DNA of 64,000 nucleotides from Candidatus Liminaster caballi (GTDB lineage Bacteria; Bacteroidota; Bacteroidia; Bacteroidales; UBA3663), in contig JAGHUA010000022.1 of NCBI GenBank assembly GCA_018065085.1, positions 1 to 64,000 on the forward strand, in the 5' to 3' direction. Of this stretch, positions 32,092-41,893 are shown one piece after another (position 1 is the first letter of the stretch; each line of letters begins with the position of its first letter). The position numbers and the translations under genes are program-made. Below the pieces are notes generated by a model. That model saw nothing but the letters and a program-made list of their open reading frames with translations. It ran no database searches and was not told the DNA's origin.

Positions 32092-34605
32092 TCAGAGCGT
32101 GTTGAGCTTCAGCTGAGAGCTCTTGACCGATGGAGAGGTGGCCTTGATGGTCACCTTTCCTGCGTTACGTGACGAGCGCACAATGGCCTGCAGGTAGCCG
32201 TTCTTCATGCGGCGTGTGCTGACGCCGAGGAATGTGTCGTTGGTGTAGTGGTCGCCGTTATCGACGGCCACGAGCTGGGCCTCGCCCTCCACGCTGACCG
32301 TGACCTCACAGTCGGCATCGGGCACGCGGCGGCCCTTGCTGTCCACGGCATAGACGGTGACATACTGCAGGTCCATGCCGTCGCCCCGCCATGACTGCGG
32401 AGTCTCGGCCTCGATACTGAGAGCCACGGCACGTCCTGTGGCCTGCAACTCATGACGTGCCACCTCGCGTCCGCCTGTTCGGGCGATGGCGGTCACCGAC
32501 TTACCCTTGCCCGTGTCGATGCCCTGCCAGTAGATGATGTTGCGCTTGGCGGGAGCCGTCTGGTCGTTGCGCTGGATGCCCACTGACTTGCCGTCGATGA
32601 GCAGTTCCACCTCCTCGGCGTTGGTGTATGTGAAGAGGTTGGGCGACGGCCGGTTCCAGTTCTCGCCGATCACCTGTTGACCCACCTTGATGTCGTTCCA
32701 TTCGAGCAGCTCGCCGCTGTTCTCCACCACGCCGATGCGTACCACGGGTTCATCGGGCTTGAAGGCCGAGCGTATGAGCCATGCCTGCGGGAACGGCATG
32801 AGCGTGTGGCTGAAGTAGCTGAAGTTCCAGCCTTTCTTCGGCCAGCCGTTGCTCTCGCCCCAGTATTCGATGGCGCCCCAGTAGGCCAGACCCACGCCTC
32901 GCTCCTGATCCATGCCATAGAACGGCGCCAGCAGTTCGCTCGTCACGGCTTCGCTCTGGAAGAGGATGAGGTCGGGCTTGTGCTCGTAGTAACCGGCGTA
33001 GGCCTTCCATTGATAGTTGAACGAAGCGACCTCCGTGGCGCATGCCAGCTCAGGCGGGACGAGATACTGCCAGAAGTCGGGCGTGTTGCGCTGGCCTCCG
33101 GCACGGGCTGGGAACATTGCCACCGTGGTCTTGCGCGTCGGGTCGTAGCGCTTCACCATCTGGTCGAATATCCTGTAGGTGGTCACGCCCCAGTCGTTGG
33201 TGCGGTAGCCGCTCCATTCGGTGCGTGTCTGCAGCTCGTTGCCGAGGCTCCAGAGGATGACCGAAGGCGAGTTCCTGTCGCGCTTCACCCACTCTGTGAT
33301 CAGCTCGGGCCACAGGCTCATGAACGGCTTGCGTCCGCCCCAGTAGTCTGTGTCGCTCCATTTGTCGATAAGTTCATCGACCACAAGCAGGCCCACGCGG
33401 TCGGCTATGCGGGTGAACGATTCGCTGTATGGGTTGTGGGAGCATCGGATGGCGTTGAAGCCGAACTCCTTCAGTCGCAGCATCATGCGTTCGATGGCGC
33501 GGTCGTACGAAGCCGCACCCAGCGCGCCCATGTCGTGATGGTTGGCAATGCCCTTGACGAAGAGCTTGCTGCCGTTGAGCCTGAAGCCGAACTCGGGCGA
33601 ATATTCCAGCTGGCGGATGCCGAAATCGACCGAAGCCGTATCGATGGTCAGGCCGTTGGCCTTGACTGCTACGCGCGCGTTATATAAATAAGGAGTGTCG
33701 GGGCTCCACAGATGCGGACTGCTCACGCTGACGTGTGGCAGAGTGACCTCCGTGCATCGCTGTATGGTGTGGTCGGGCATGGCCGACGAGGTGCGTCCCA
33801 CACATCGCTCATTGTCCCAGATCTCGGTCTCGATGGTGATGACGGCAGGCTCGGTGGTGCCGCCTGCAGTCTCGACCGACGCCTTCTGCCATCCATCGAC
33901 CTCGACCTGCACGCTGACCGTAGCACCGTTGGCCGACACCTTGGGCGTGGTGACATAGACACCATGGCGGGCAATGTGGGTGGGGTTCTGAATCCTGATG
34001 CGCACGTCGCGGTAGAGTCCGCCGCCCGTGTACCATCGCGAGCCGTTCACGTCGCCCGTCGAGGCATAGACGGCGATGACGTTGTCCTGTCCGTAGCGCA
34101 GATGGCGTGTGATGTCGGCTTCGAAGCCGAGGTAGCCGTATTCGGTCGATGCCACCTTCGTGCCGTTCAGCCACACGTCGCCATAGTACATGATGCCGCC
34201 GAAGTCGAGCAGCACGCGATGGCCGCGCCAAAGCGTGTCGGGCACGAATGTCTTGCGATACCAGGCGTCGCCCATCTGCTTGAAGCCGCGTGCACGCGAG
34301 GCGAGCGAGTCCCAAGGCATCTCGAATTGGAAGTCGTGAGGCAGGTCGAGCGTGCGCCATGCCGAGTCGTCGAAGTCGGTGCGTTCGGCTCCCTCGGGAT
34401 TGCCCATTGAGAACCGCCAGCCGAAGTTGAACAGGCGGCCCGACTGTCCGTAGGTGGCAAACTCGTCATGAAGGCCGATGCACTTGTTGGCGTCCTTCTG
34501 GGCTTGTATGGTCTCGATATACTGGGCTGTGGCCGATGCCGGCAGCAGGGTGGCGGCGATGGCCAGCATGAGGGCGAGCAACTGAAGGGATGTCGTGGGC
34601 GTCAT
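32092..34605 (-). CDS. glycoside hydrolase family 2 (beta-galactosidase-like)
   Basis: 837 aa with a signal peptide (MTPTTSLQLLALMLAIAATL...ATAQ), hence periplasmic or surface-exposed. Order: jelly-roll sugar-binding domain (LPHDFQFEMPWD, WYRKTF), immunoglobulin-like domain, TIM barrel and C-terminal beta-domains (one with big Ig-like strands). The acid/base Glu is in WSLGNELQTR and the nucleophile Glu in LFQSEAV. The short LPHD motif and SHNPYS are typical of GH2 beta-galactosidases and relatives. It starts 3 bases after the tamB stop, so the two are probably cotranscribed. Confidence 0.9.
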   Translation of the reverse strand: MTPTTSLQLLALMLAIAATLLPASATAQYIETIQAQKDANKCIGLHDEFATYGQSGRLFNFGWRFSMGNPEGAERTDFDDSAWRTLDLPHDFQFEMPWDSLASRARGFKQMGDAWYRKTFVPDTLWRGHRVLLDFGGIMYYGDVWLNGTKVASTEYGYLGFEADITRHLRYGQDNVIAVYASTGDVNGSRWYTGGGLYRDVRIRIQNPTHIARHGVYVTTPKVSANGATVSVQVEVDGWQKASVETAGGTTEPAVITIETEIWDNERCVGRTSSAMPDHTIQRCTEVTLPHVSVSSPHLWSPDTPYLYNARVAVKANGLTIDTASVDFGIRQLEYSPEFGFRLNGSKLFVKGIANHHDMGALGAASYDRAIERMMLRLKEFGFNAIRCSHNPYSESFTRIADRVGLLVVDELIDKWSDTDYWGGRKPFMSLWPELITEWVKRDRNSPSVILWSLGNELQTRTEWSGYRTNDWGVTTYRIFDQMVKRYDPTRKTTVAMFPARAGGQRNTPDFWQYLVPPELACATEVASFNYQWKAYAGYYEHKPDLILFQSEAVTSELLAPFYGMDQERGVGLAYWGAIEYWGESNGWPKKGWNFSYFSHTLMPFPQAWLIRSAFKPDEPVVRIGVVENSGELLEWNDIKVGQQVIGENWNRPSPNLFTYTNAEEVELLIDGKSVGIQRNDQTAPAKRNIIYWQGIDTGKGKSVTAIARTGGREVARHELQATGRAVALSIEAETPQSWRGDGMDLQYVTVYAVDSKGRRVPDADCEVTVSVEGEAQLVAVDNGDHYTNDTFLGVSTRRMKNGYLQAIVRSSRNAGKVTIKATSPSVKSSQLKLNTL

Positions 34606-34608
34606 CTG

Positions 34609-37600
34609 TTATGGTTGTGTCTTTTTGTTGTTTGGTTTCTTGCTTTTTCGGGTGAACAGCTCGCGCAGGCGGCGGAAGTCCTTGCGCAGCACGATGCCCA
34701 CGCCCTGTGTGGTGAGGGCGTTGTTGACCGAGTAGTCGCGGTCGTTGTAGTGGCTGTAGAACTTGGCGCGCACCGAGCCCGACTGGTTGACCAGCACCTC
34801 CATGTCGAAGTCGCCGATGAACGAGTTGTTGGTGTTGGTCATGCCGATGCGGTTGGCAGGGTCGCGGTAGCCGAGGTTGCCGTTGAGCAGCAGGCGGTCG
34901 TTGAGCAGGCGGGTGGAGAGCGAGAGGTCCATCTCCATGTCCGAGAAGTCGCCCTTGTCGCTTCGGAAGTTTGTGCCGAGCGTGAAGTTGTCGCTCAGGT
35001 GGCCCAGCATGTTGTTGAGCTGCGAGGTGAGCGACGAGCTGGCGAACGAGGTCAGTTCGGAACCTGTCTGTCGCTGCGACGTTGAGGCGTATTCAGGCGT
35101 ATAGAACTTGGAGAAGAGCAGGAGGTAGAACACCTCGCGGTTGAGCATCTCCTGTGTGCCGATGATGTTGTGCACCAGGGCCTGCACGTCGTCGCTCGTG
35201 TTCTTCACCTCAAGGTCGAAGGCGATCTGCGGGGCTGTGATCTGTCCGGTGACCAGCAGCTTGCAATCGACGGGCAGGGTGGTGCGGCTCATGCTCGACA
35301 GCGAGGCGAAGCTCTCGTCGAGGTCGCGCAGGTTGGCCGACGGCACGTTATAGACGGCGTTGAGGTTGAGCTCGGCCTCGCTCGGGATGCCCGAGAAGGT
35401 CACGCGGCTGCCGTTCTGGAGGGCGAATGCCTTGGTCATCAGGTCGCCCTTCATGTTGACCGTATATGAGCCCGAGGTGATGTCATAGTTGCCGGTCAGG
35501 GTGATGTCGTGATATGGGTCGTAGTGGAGGGCGAGGTCGCCCGTGCCCTTGCATGTCAGGCGGTCATCGGCCAGAGGGTCGAGCTGCACCATCACCTGGC
35601 AATGCTCGTTGGCGTTGATCATCAGGTCGGCGTCGATGTACGAACGGGTGTCGTTCCTGCGGTCGTTGGCGGCGAGGGTGAGCTTCAGCAGGGTGCTGTC
35701 TTCGAGGTGGACGTAGCGCTTGTCGCGGAACGTGAGGAAGTTGTACTGTCCCTCCGAGAAGTTCTCCTCGCCCGGCGAGAGATAGAACACCGAGCGTCCG
35801 GCGGTTGCCATCTGCAGGTTGATCTTGTGGCGGCTGTTTGCGCCGTGCATCTGGCATCGTCCCGTGGCCCAGAGACGACCCCAGTAGAGCTCGTTCTGGA
35901 GCTGCTGCGGGTGGTCGAAGATCAGGAATCCGCCGGGCGTCTCGGGCAGCTCGATGTCGACGCCGTATTCGATGTTCGAGAAGCCTGTGTGCATGACGTC
36001 GGCTGTGGCGATGGCCTGCTGTCCGTTAGGGTCGAGCACGGAGGTGTTGCGTATGCCGATGTAGCCCTGGCCCGACGTCTCGTCCACGTCCATGAAGAGC
36101 GTGTCGCTCACCGAGAAGCGCGAGCCCAGCAGGCTGTGGGTGAAGTTCACGTTGTGGAGCATCGGACGTCCGGTGATGTTGAGGTCGCTGAACTTGCCGT
36201 AGAGCCGCACGTCGCCCGACGCGAAGCCGTGCATGTCCTGCAGCACGTCGCCTACCCAATGCGACACAAAGTCAACAGGCAGGGAGTCGGTGCGGAACCG
36301 CAGGTCGAGGCTATCCACGTCGCCCATCATGATGTCGCAGTCGGTGTGTGTGAAGTGGAGCGAGTCGGTGTGGATGTCGGTATTGAGCAGCAGGCGCGAG
36401 TTGTCGAGGTCGTAGAAGCAGCTGACCACGTGGCGTCCCATCGGATAGCCGATGTAGGTGAAGTCGTCGAGCACGAGGCTGTCGGTGGCGAGGTGGAGGA
36501 CCGAGTCGGACGAGACGGTCAGCATGCCCGTGGCAAAGCCTCCGAAGTCGAGGTACTGCTTGTTGAGCATGTCGAAGAAGAAGTCGGTCTTGAAGTGCTG
36601 GAGCGAGGCGTTCAGGTCGAGGCGGCGTGCGGCCGAGAGCGTGCCCGAGATGGCAAGATGCTCTTCGTTGTCGTTGATCATCATGTCCTGGAGCACGTAG
36701 CCGCCGTCGTCTTCCTGCACGAGCTGGGCGCCTGTGGTCTGGAACTCGCGTCCGTCGATGGTGATGACCGAGGGCTCCATCTTGACAAAGAGAGGCTCGG
36801 GCTCGACGGCGGCGCGGAGATTGGTGGTCAGGTGATGCTTGGCCGTGGCGTAGTCGAGGTTGAGGCGCGTGGTGAGATAGTCGGGCAGGGGCTGTCCGTG
36901 GCGTGTCGTTCCGTTGGCATTGACAGCCAGCCGGATGTCGGCCTCGCCGCGCCTGAGCCTTGGCACGTTGAGGGCTATCTGGATGTTGTCGCCGATGCTG
37001 TCCCACTCGGCCATGAAGTCGGCGGTCTCGCCCAGTTCGAAGTCATAGCCCAGCATGCGTGTCAGCTCGGGCTTGGCGGGTATGTTGCCCATCACGACCG
37101 AAGGCGTTGCCACCACGTTGATCACGGGCGATGCGACGACGGCGACCTTCGTGCCCTGTTCGCGCTGCACGTTGAGGCGAAGCGGATCGAGGCGGAGCGT
37201 GTCGCCGGGCTTGGTCAGCATGAGCGAGTCGATGCGGAGCGACCCAATTGGCAGCATGCTCAGCATGTCGGATGTCGCAGCAGATTTCTTTCGGTCGATG
37301 TCCAATGTGCCACTTACGCGTCCGCTTGCCGCGATGAGCTCGGCATTCTTCCATGATGTCAGATTGAGTTCGTGGGGGAGGATGCGACTGATGTCAAGTG
37401 TCGCGGACACCTGCGTTGATGTGTCGGACATAGTGACATCGGCCGAACCTGACATGCGACAGAGAGGATCACCGATGGCGAGGCGTGAAAAGACCTTGCC
37501 CGGAACGTATCGTGCATCGAGCGAGACGTTGGTGTAGGTGTGTCCGAGATATGGCAGCCTGTGGAAGGTGCCTTTCGCACTTGCCGATTCGACCTTGCCC

Positions 37601-38625
37601 GTGTAGGATGCTGTCGCAGCAAACCGTGCGATGAGCTGACCCGTTGTGCCTACGTTGGCCTGCACGTCGATGTTGTCCATGCCACGTGCGACGACGTGTC
37701 CGTCGAGCGTCAGCTGCGATATGCGCTGGCTTAGTGTTTGCAGGTCGCCGTCCAGGGTCTTGCCCCACATGGTGCAGACGTCGCTGAGGGCCTGGCGTGA
37801 GAGCGTGGACGGGTGTATCCGGGCGTCGAGGCGGAATGAGTCGGGTGCGTTGAGGTCGAGATCGGTGCGTAGGCTCAGGTCGATGTCGGCATAGTCATCG
37901 TCGCTGAGTGTGAGCCTGTCGAGGCAGACGGTGGCGTCGCTGTTGTCGAGCCATCCGTGTCCCTCGTGCAGCCGCAGGCCGCTGCTCTCGTCGAGTGTGA
38001 TGCGCTTGAGCACCACGTCGAGACCCGACACGTGCGAGACATCGACCTTGAGGCTGGCGCTGATGTTGCTCAGGCGGATGTGGTTGGGGTCGGGCAGGAG
38101 GCGCATGCCGGTGTGCGGCTGATCGAGCACGTCATAGCGTACCGTGCCCTGGCGCAGCAGGAGGGCGTTGATCGTCGCGTCGTTGATGAAGCGTCGCTGG
38201 CGGTTCTTCTGGCGTGGCGCAAGGGCTTCGACCAGGAACTCATAGTTGGCCGTGGCTCCGAGCGTGTCCCTGTGGACCGACAGCTCGAAGCCGATGAGCT
38301 GTATGGTGTTGAGCACGAGCTTCTGTCGCAGCAGGGGCACAAACTCGTAGGCCACCATGGCGCGTCGGGCATAGAGCAGGGTGTCGTCCTGCTGGTCGTA
38401 GATCACGATGTGGTTGAGCGCCACCTGGTTCAGCCAGTTGACCTCTATCTCGCCTATCTCCACGCGCGAGTTGATCTTGCCTGAGAGCTTGGCTATGAGC
38501 TGGTCCTCCACCAGCATGCCCGTCAGGTTGTAGTGTACCGCCACATACAGCACGGCAGCCACAACCGCAGCCAGGATGAAGGCTGTGTGCAGCATGTACT
38601 TGATGAAGGTGAGCAGGCGTCGCAT
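34609..38625 (-). CDS. tamB: translocation and assembly module protein TamB-like (DUF490)
   Basis: 1338 aa. One N-terminal membrane anchor (ICYM-like TAFILAAVVAAVLYVAVHY) and then a very long beta-rich AsmA/TamB repeat body that spans the periplasm as a lipid-carrying groove. The C-terminal DUF490 region is present with NMLGHLSDNFTLGTNFRSD and the NAGNLGYRDP-like and FYSHYNDRDY strands. The family links the inner membrane to outer membrane biogenesis. Long antisense frames across it are shadows of its GC-rich codons. Located between NamZ and GH2 in the same direction. Confidence 0.88.
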   Translation of the reverse strand: MRRLLTFIKYMLHTAFILAAVVAAVLYVAVHYNLTGMLVEDQLIAKLSGKINSRVEIGEIEVNWLNQVALNHIVIYDQQDDTLLYARRAMVAYEFVPLLRQKLVLNTIQLIGFELSVHRDTLGATANYEFLVEALAPRQKNRQRRFINDATINALLLRQGTVRYDVLDQPHTGMRLLPDPNHIRLSNISASLKVDVSHVSGLDVVLKRITLDESSGLRLHEGHGWLDNSDATVCLDRLTLSDDDYADIDLSLRTDLDLNAPDSFRLDARIHPSTLSRQALSDVCTMWGKTLDGDLQTLSQRISQLTLDGHVVARGMDNIDVQANVGTTGQLIARFAATASYTGKVESASAKGTFHRLPYLGHTYTNVSLDARYVPGKVFSRLAIGDPLCRMSGSADVTMSDTSTQVSATLDISRILPHELNLTSWKNAELIAASGRVSGTLDIDRKKSAATSDMLSMLPIGSLRIDSLMLTKPGDTLRLDPLRLNVQREQGTKVAVVASPVINVVATPSVVMGNIPAKPELTRMLGYDFELGETADFMAEWDSIGDNIQIALNVPRLRRGEADIRLAVNANGTTRHGQPLPDYLTTRLNLDYATAKHHLTTNLRAAVEPEPLFVKMEPSVITIDGREFQTTGAQLVQEDDGGYVLQDMMINDNEEHLAISGTLSAARRLDLNASLQHFKTDFFFDMLNKQYLDFGGFATGMLTVSSDSVLHLATDSLVLDDFTYIGYPMGRHVVSCFYDLDNSRLLLNTDIHTDSLHFTHTDCDIMMGDVDSLDLRFRTDSLPVDFVSHWVGDVLQDMHGFASGDVRLYGKFSDLNITGRPMLHNVNFTHSLLGSRFSVSDTLFMDVDETSGQGYIGIRNTSVLDPNGQQAIATADVMHTGFSNIEYGVDIELPETPGGFLIFDHPQQLQNELYWGRLWATGRCQMHGANSRHKINLQMATAGRSVFYLSPGEENFSEGQYNFLTFRDKRYVHLEDSTLLKLTLAANDRRNDTRSYIDADLMINANEHCQVMVQLDPLADDRLTCKGTGDLALHYDPYHDITLTGNYDITSGSYTVNMKGDLMTKAFALQNGSRVTFSGIPSEAELNLNAVYNVPSANLRDLDESFASLSSMSRTTLPVDCKLLVTGQITAPQIAFDLEVKNTSDDVQALVHNIIGTQEMLNREVFYLLLFSKFYTPEYASTSQRQTGSELTSFASSSLTSQLNNMLGHLSDNFTLGTNFRSDKGDFSDMEMDLSLSTRLLNDRLLLNGNLGYRDPANRIGMTNTNNSFIGDFDMEVLVNQSGSVRAKFYSHYNDRDYSVNNALTTQGVGIVLRKDFRRLRELFTRKSKKPNNKKTQP

Positions 38626-38713
38626 GGGTGTGGTGGTGGATGTAGCGGTTAGGGTGGCGTGTGTGTCGTTGGCCGGTGCCGACGGCCGAGGGTGAGGGTC
38701 GGGGCGTGACGGG

Positions 38714-39934
38714 TCAATAGAGGACGTATTTCTCTCTCATCGCCCTGTATTTCAGCAGGTCGGGCTGCCATGACTGGCGTATCTCGTCCTCCGGCCTGCC
38801 CTGGGTGATCATGAGCCGGAGCTGATCCGTGCCGGCAAGGCGGTCGAAGAACTTCGTCTGGGTGATCCACTCCGTGTCGGCAAACAGCAGCAGAAGGTCG
38901 AGGTGGAGGCCTACAGAGACATCGAGCGTACGCAGGTCATAGCCCTGGCACAGCTTTCCGGCGTGTGGCGGATTGGTGGCTGCCTCGCATGGCTGAGGCG
39001 TGAACCGGTAGTCGCCCTTGGCAAAGCCGGGCTTGCCCACAACCTCGAAGGGCGTGTCCGTGCCTCGTCCGACGCTCACGTCCGACGCTTCATAGAGGCA
39101 AAGGCTCGGGTAGAGGCGTATGGCATGAGGGGTGCGCAGGTTGGGCGATGGGGCGATGGGCAGGTCGTAGGGCTGTCCGTGGTGCCAGCCCTGGCATGTG
39201 ATGACCGTGAGCTTGGGTTTCGGACAGTCGCCCAGCCAGCCTTCGCCCACCATCATCTGTGCCATCTCGCCCAGCGTGCAGCCGTGGAGCATCGGCACGT
39301 TGACCATGCCTACGAACGAACGGAAGCGGTCGTCGCTCAGCACGGGGCCGTCGATGGTGTCGTTGGGGTTCGGACGGTCAAGGACGATGACCTCCTTATG
39401 CTGTTCGCCGCATGCCTGCAGCAGGTAGTAGAGCGACGAGAGGTAGGTGTAGAAGCGGCAGCCTACGTCCTGCACGTCGAACACCACCACGTCACATTGG
39501 CTGAGCCACTCGGCCTGCGGCTTCTTGTTCTTGCCGTAGAGCGAATACACCTTGAGGTTCTGTTTCTGCTGATAGTGGCTGTCGGTCACGGGGTCGCCGG
39601 CGCTGATGAGGCCCTTGATGCCGTGTTCGGGCGCCATGAGGAAGCGCACGTCCACGTCGCGGCTGATGAGCGAATCGACGATTGCCGTGTGGCCGCCGTC
39701 ATGGGCGATGACCGACGTCTGGTTGACCAGCATGGCCACACGCCTGCCTTCGAGCATGGGCAGGTAGGCATCCGTGCGGTCGGCTCCGGTGAGCAGGTGT
39801 GCCTCGGTGCTGGCTGTTTCGGTTGCGGCGGCTGCCGGCTCATGCTGCGTGTTGCGTGCCTGACATGAACAAACAGACACCAAAACCAGGAGTATATGCG
39901 TGAAAAATGATATTTTATGGCGGTTTGTACTCAT
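38714..39934 (-). CDS. DUF1343 lipoprotein, exo-beta-N-acetylmuramidase NamZ-like
   Basis: 406 aa. Lipoprotein signal to SVCSC. The NamZ motifs are intact: VAMLVNQTSV, MAPEHGIKG, CDVVVFDVQDVGCRFYTY (catalytic acid region), VLDRPNP, PFEVVGKPG. NamZ removes terminal N-acetylmuramic acid from peptidoglycan fragments, so this protein probably serves cell-wall recycling from the outer surface or periplasm. Gap of 88 bases to tamB on the same strand. A weak promoter-like TTACTTTGC is at 39963-39971 on the reverse strand. Confidence 0.9.
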   Translation of the reverse strand: MSTNRHKISFFTHILLVLVSVCSCQARNTQHEPAAAATETASTEAHLLTGADRTDAYLPMLEGRRVAMLVNQTSVIAHDGGHTAIVDSLISRDVDVRFLMAPEHGIKGLISAGDPVTDSHYQQKQNLKVYSLYGKNKKPQAEWLSQCDVVVFDVQDVGCRFYTYLSSLYYLLQACGEQHKEVIVLDRPNPNDTIDGPVLSDDRFRSFVGMVNVPMLHGCTLGEMAQMMVGEGWLGDCPKPKLTVITCQGWHHGQPYDLPIAPSPNLRTPHAIRLYPSLCLYEASDVSVGRGTDTPFEVVGKPGFAKGDYRFTPQPCEAATNPPHAGKLCQGYDLRTLDVSVGLHLDLLLLFADTEWITQTKFFDRLAGTDQLRLMITQGRPEDEIRQSWQPDLLKYRAMREKYVLY

Positions 39935-40043
39935 ATATTAAAAATAATATGTATATTCGCGGCGCAAAGTAAATGAAAAAAACTGACATTTGCAAGCATA
40001 AACCGAAAAAACTGACTGAAACCACATCAAAATATCCAATCAG

Positions 40044-40610
40044 ATGAACGCACTCGAAATTATACGCCATTTTTATCCCGAAGACAACGAGTTGAGACGC
40101 CTCCTCATCCTCCACAGCACGCAGGTGAGAGACAAGTGCCTGAGCATCCTTGCCAACCCCGCGCTCTCAGACCTCGACATCGACATGCAGCTGGTGGTCA
40201 ACGGTGCCCTACTGCACGATATCGGTATCGGCCGCTGTGATGCTCCCAGCATCTGCTGCGTGGGCAATGAGCCCTACCTCCTGCACGGCACGATAGGAGC
40301 CTCGATGCTGCGTCAGTACGGTCAGGACAACGGCATCGACATGGAGCCCTATGCGCGTATCTGCGAGCGTCACACAGGCGCAGGTCTTACCGTCGAGGAC
40401 ATCCGTCGCCAGCAGTTGCCGATGGAGATCAAAGACTATCTGCCCGAGACGCTCGAAGAGAAGCTGGTGTGCCTCGCCGATAAGTTCTACTCGAAGTCAT
40501 CGCCCGAAAAGGAGAAGAAGATGGAGCGCGTCGAGGCCTCGATGCTGAAATTCGGAGAAGACACTTTGGCGCGATTCCGTGCTCTTTGTGCAACTTTTGC
40601 AATAAATTGA
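40044..40610 (+). CDS. HD-domain phosphohydrolase
   Basis: 188 aa, cytosolic. The HD signature is visible: His in LLILHSTQV (about residue 29), HDIG at about 68, HTGAG at about 115 and the final Asp in LADKFYSKS. The family hydrolyses nucleotides or other phosphates; the substrate is not known. It is short and single-domain, as in the uncharacterised HDIG proteins of Bacteroidetes. The dnaJ gene follows 70 bases later with its own promoter. Confidence 0.85.
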   Translation: MNALEIIRHFYPEDNELRRLLILHSTQVRDKCLSILANPALSDLDIDMQLVVNGALLHDIGIGRCDAPSICCVGNEPYLLHGTIGASMLRQYGQDNGIDMEPYARICERHTGAGLTVEDIRRQQLPMEIKDYLPETLEEKLVCLADKFYSKSSPEKEKKMERVEASMLKFGEDTLARFRALCATFAIN

Positions 40611-40642
40611 GCCTAAAATTTGGAATTGTCTCGCAGATGCAA

Positions 40643-40651
40643 TATATTTGC
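40643..40651 (+). promoter_or_regulatory. promoter of dnaJ
   Basis: TATATTTGC, 30 bases upstream of the dnaJ ATG. No CIRCE-type repeat was seen. Confidence 0.65.
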
Positions 40652-40680
40652 GCGATTTTAATAAACAAGCAAACGACATA

Positions 40681-41817
40681 ATGGCAGAGAAACAAGACTA
40701 CTACGAGGTGCTTGGCGTCAGCAAACAGGCATCCGAGGACGAAATAAAGAAGGCCTACCGCAAGCTGGCCATCAAGTATCACCCAGACAAGAATCCGGGC
40801 GACAAGGAGGCCGAAGAGAAGTTCAAGCAATGCGCCGAGGCATACGAGGTGCTGAGCAATCCTGAGAAGCGCCAGCGCTATGACCAGTTCGGCTTCAATG
40901 ACCCGGGCATGGGCGGCTTTGGCGGCGGACAGGGCTTCAATCCGTTCGACATCTTCAACAGCTTCTTCGGAGGCGGAGGCAGCGGCTTCAGCAGCTTCTT
41001 CGGCGGCGACGATGAGGACGGAAGCGCGCCTCGCGGATCGAGCATCCGTGTGCGTGTCAAGGTCTCGCTGCAGGATGTGTGCAACGGCGTGGAGAAGCGC
41101 CTCAAGCTCAAGAAATACGTCCAGTGTGCCCATTGCAACGGCACGGGTGCAAAGGACGGAACCGCCATCGAGCAATGTCCTACGTGTCATGGACGCGGAC
41201 GCATCGTCAAGTCCATGCGCACCATCTTCGGCATGGCTCAGACCGAGGCCGTGTGTCCTGACTGCCAGGGCACGGGCAAGAAGATCAAGACCCGCTGCTC
41301 TCATTGCAACGGCGAGGGCGTGGTGATGGGCGAGGAGACCGTAACTGTCAAGATCCCGGCAGGCGTGGCCGATGGCATGCAGCTCAACATGCAGGGCTAT
41401 GGCAACGTGGGCCGTCGCGGCGGCAGGGCAGGCGACCTCTACGTGCTCATCGAGGAAGAGGAGCAGAAGCAGTTCATCCGTCAGGACAACATGCTCATCT
41501 ACAGCCTCCTGCTCGACTTCCCTACGGCAGCCCTTGGCGGCGACGTCGAGATCCCGCTCGTCGAAGGCACCCACACCATTCATATCGCTCCCGGCACGCA
41601 GCCTAACACCCAGATCCGCCTCCAGGGCAAGGGCCTGCCGACCGTCAACCGCTACGGTCGCGGCGACCTCATCGTCAACGTGGGCATCTACGTGCCTGAG
41701 AAACTCGACGATGACGAGCGCAAGACCCTGCGCGAGCTGAAGGAGCACAAGAACTTCTCGACCACGCCTTCGCTCTTCGATAAGTTCCGTCAGAAGGTGC
41801 GCAGCATGTTCGAGTAA
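40681..41817 (+). CDS. dnaJ: chaperone DnaJ
   Basis: 378 aa, start ATG 40681. J-domain with HPD at residue about 32, Gly/Phe-rich linker ([18 protein letters not shown]), four CxxCxGxG zinc repeats ([32 protein letters not shown]) and the C-terminal substrate-binding domains. Co-chaperone of DnaK; grpE and dnaK are not in the window. Monocistronic by promoter and by the repeat-filled spacer after it. Confidence 0.97.
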   Translation: MAEKQDYYEVLGVSKQASEDEIKKAYRKLAIKYHPDKNPGDKEAEEKFKQCAEAYEVLSNPEKRQRYDQFGFNDPGMGGFGGGQGFNPFDIFNSFFGGGGSGFSSFFGGDDEDGSAPRGSSIRVRVKVSLQDVCNGVEKRLKLKKYVQCAHCNGTGAKDGTAIEQCPTCHGRGRIVKSMRTIFGMAQTEAVCPDCQGTGKKIKTRCSHCNGEGVVMGEETVTVKIPAGVADGMQLNMQGYGNVGRRGGRAGDLYVLIEEEEQKQFIRQDNMLIYSLLLDFPTAALGGDVEIPLVEGTHTIHIAPGTQPNTQIRLQGKGLPTVNRYGRGDLIVNVGIYVPEKLDDDERKTLRELKEHKNFSTTPSLFDKFRQKVRSMFE

Positions 41818-41821
41818 GCCT

Positions 41822-41863
41822 CCAATTAGCCCAATTAGCTAATGGCCCAATTAGCCCAATAGT
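41822..41863. repeat. CCCAATTAG-type intergenic repeat, copy 2
   Basis: CCAATTAGCCCAATTAGCTA followed by GGCCCAATTAGCCCAATAG; same family as 30156-30201. Confidence 0.85.
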
Positions 41864-41893
41864 CAGTTAATAACCCTCAAAACATAAAACCTT

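Noticed and set aside
35509-37356. 615-codon open frame antisense to tamB
   Set aside because: Composition is Val/Glu/His-rich with no recognisable motif; tamB in the other strand has the expected anchor and DUF490 end.
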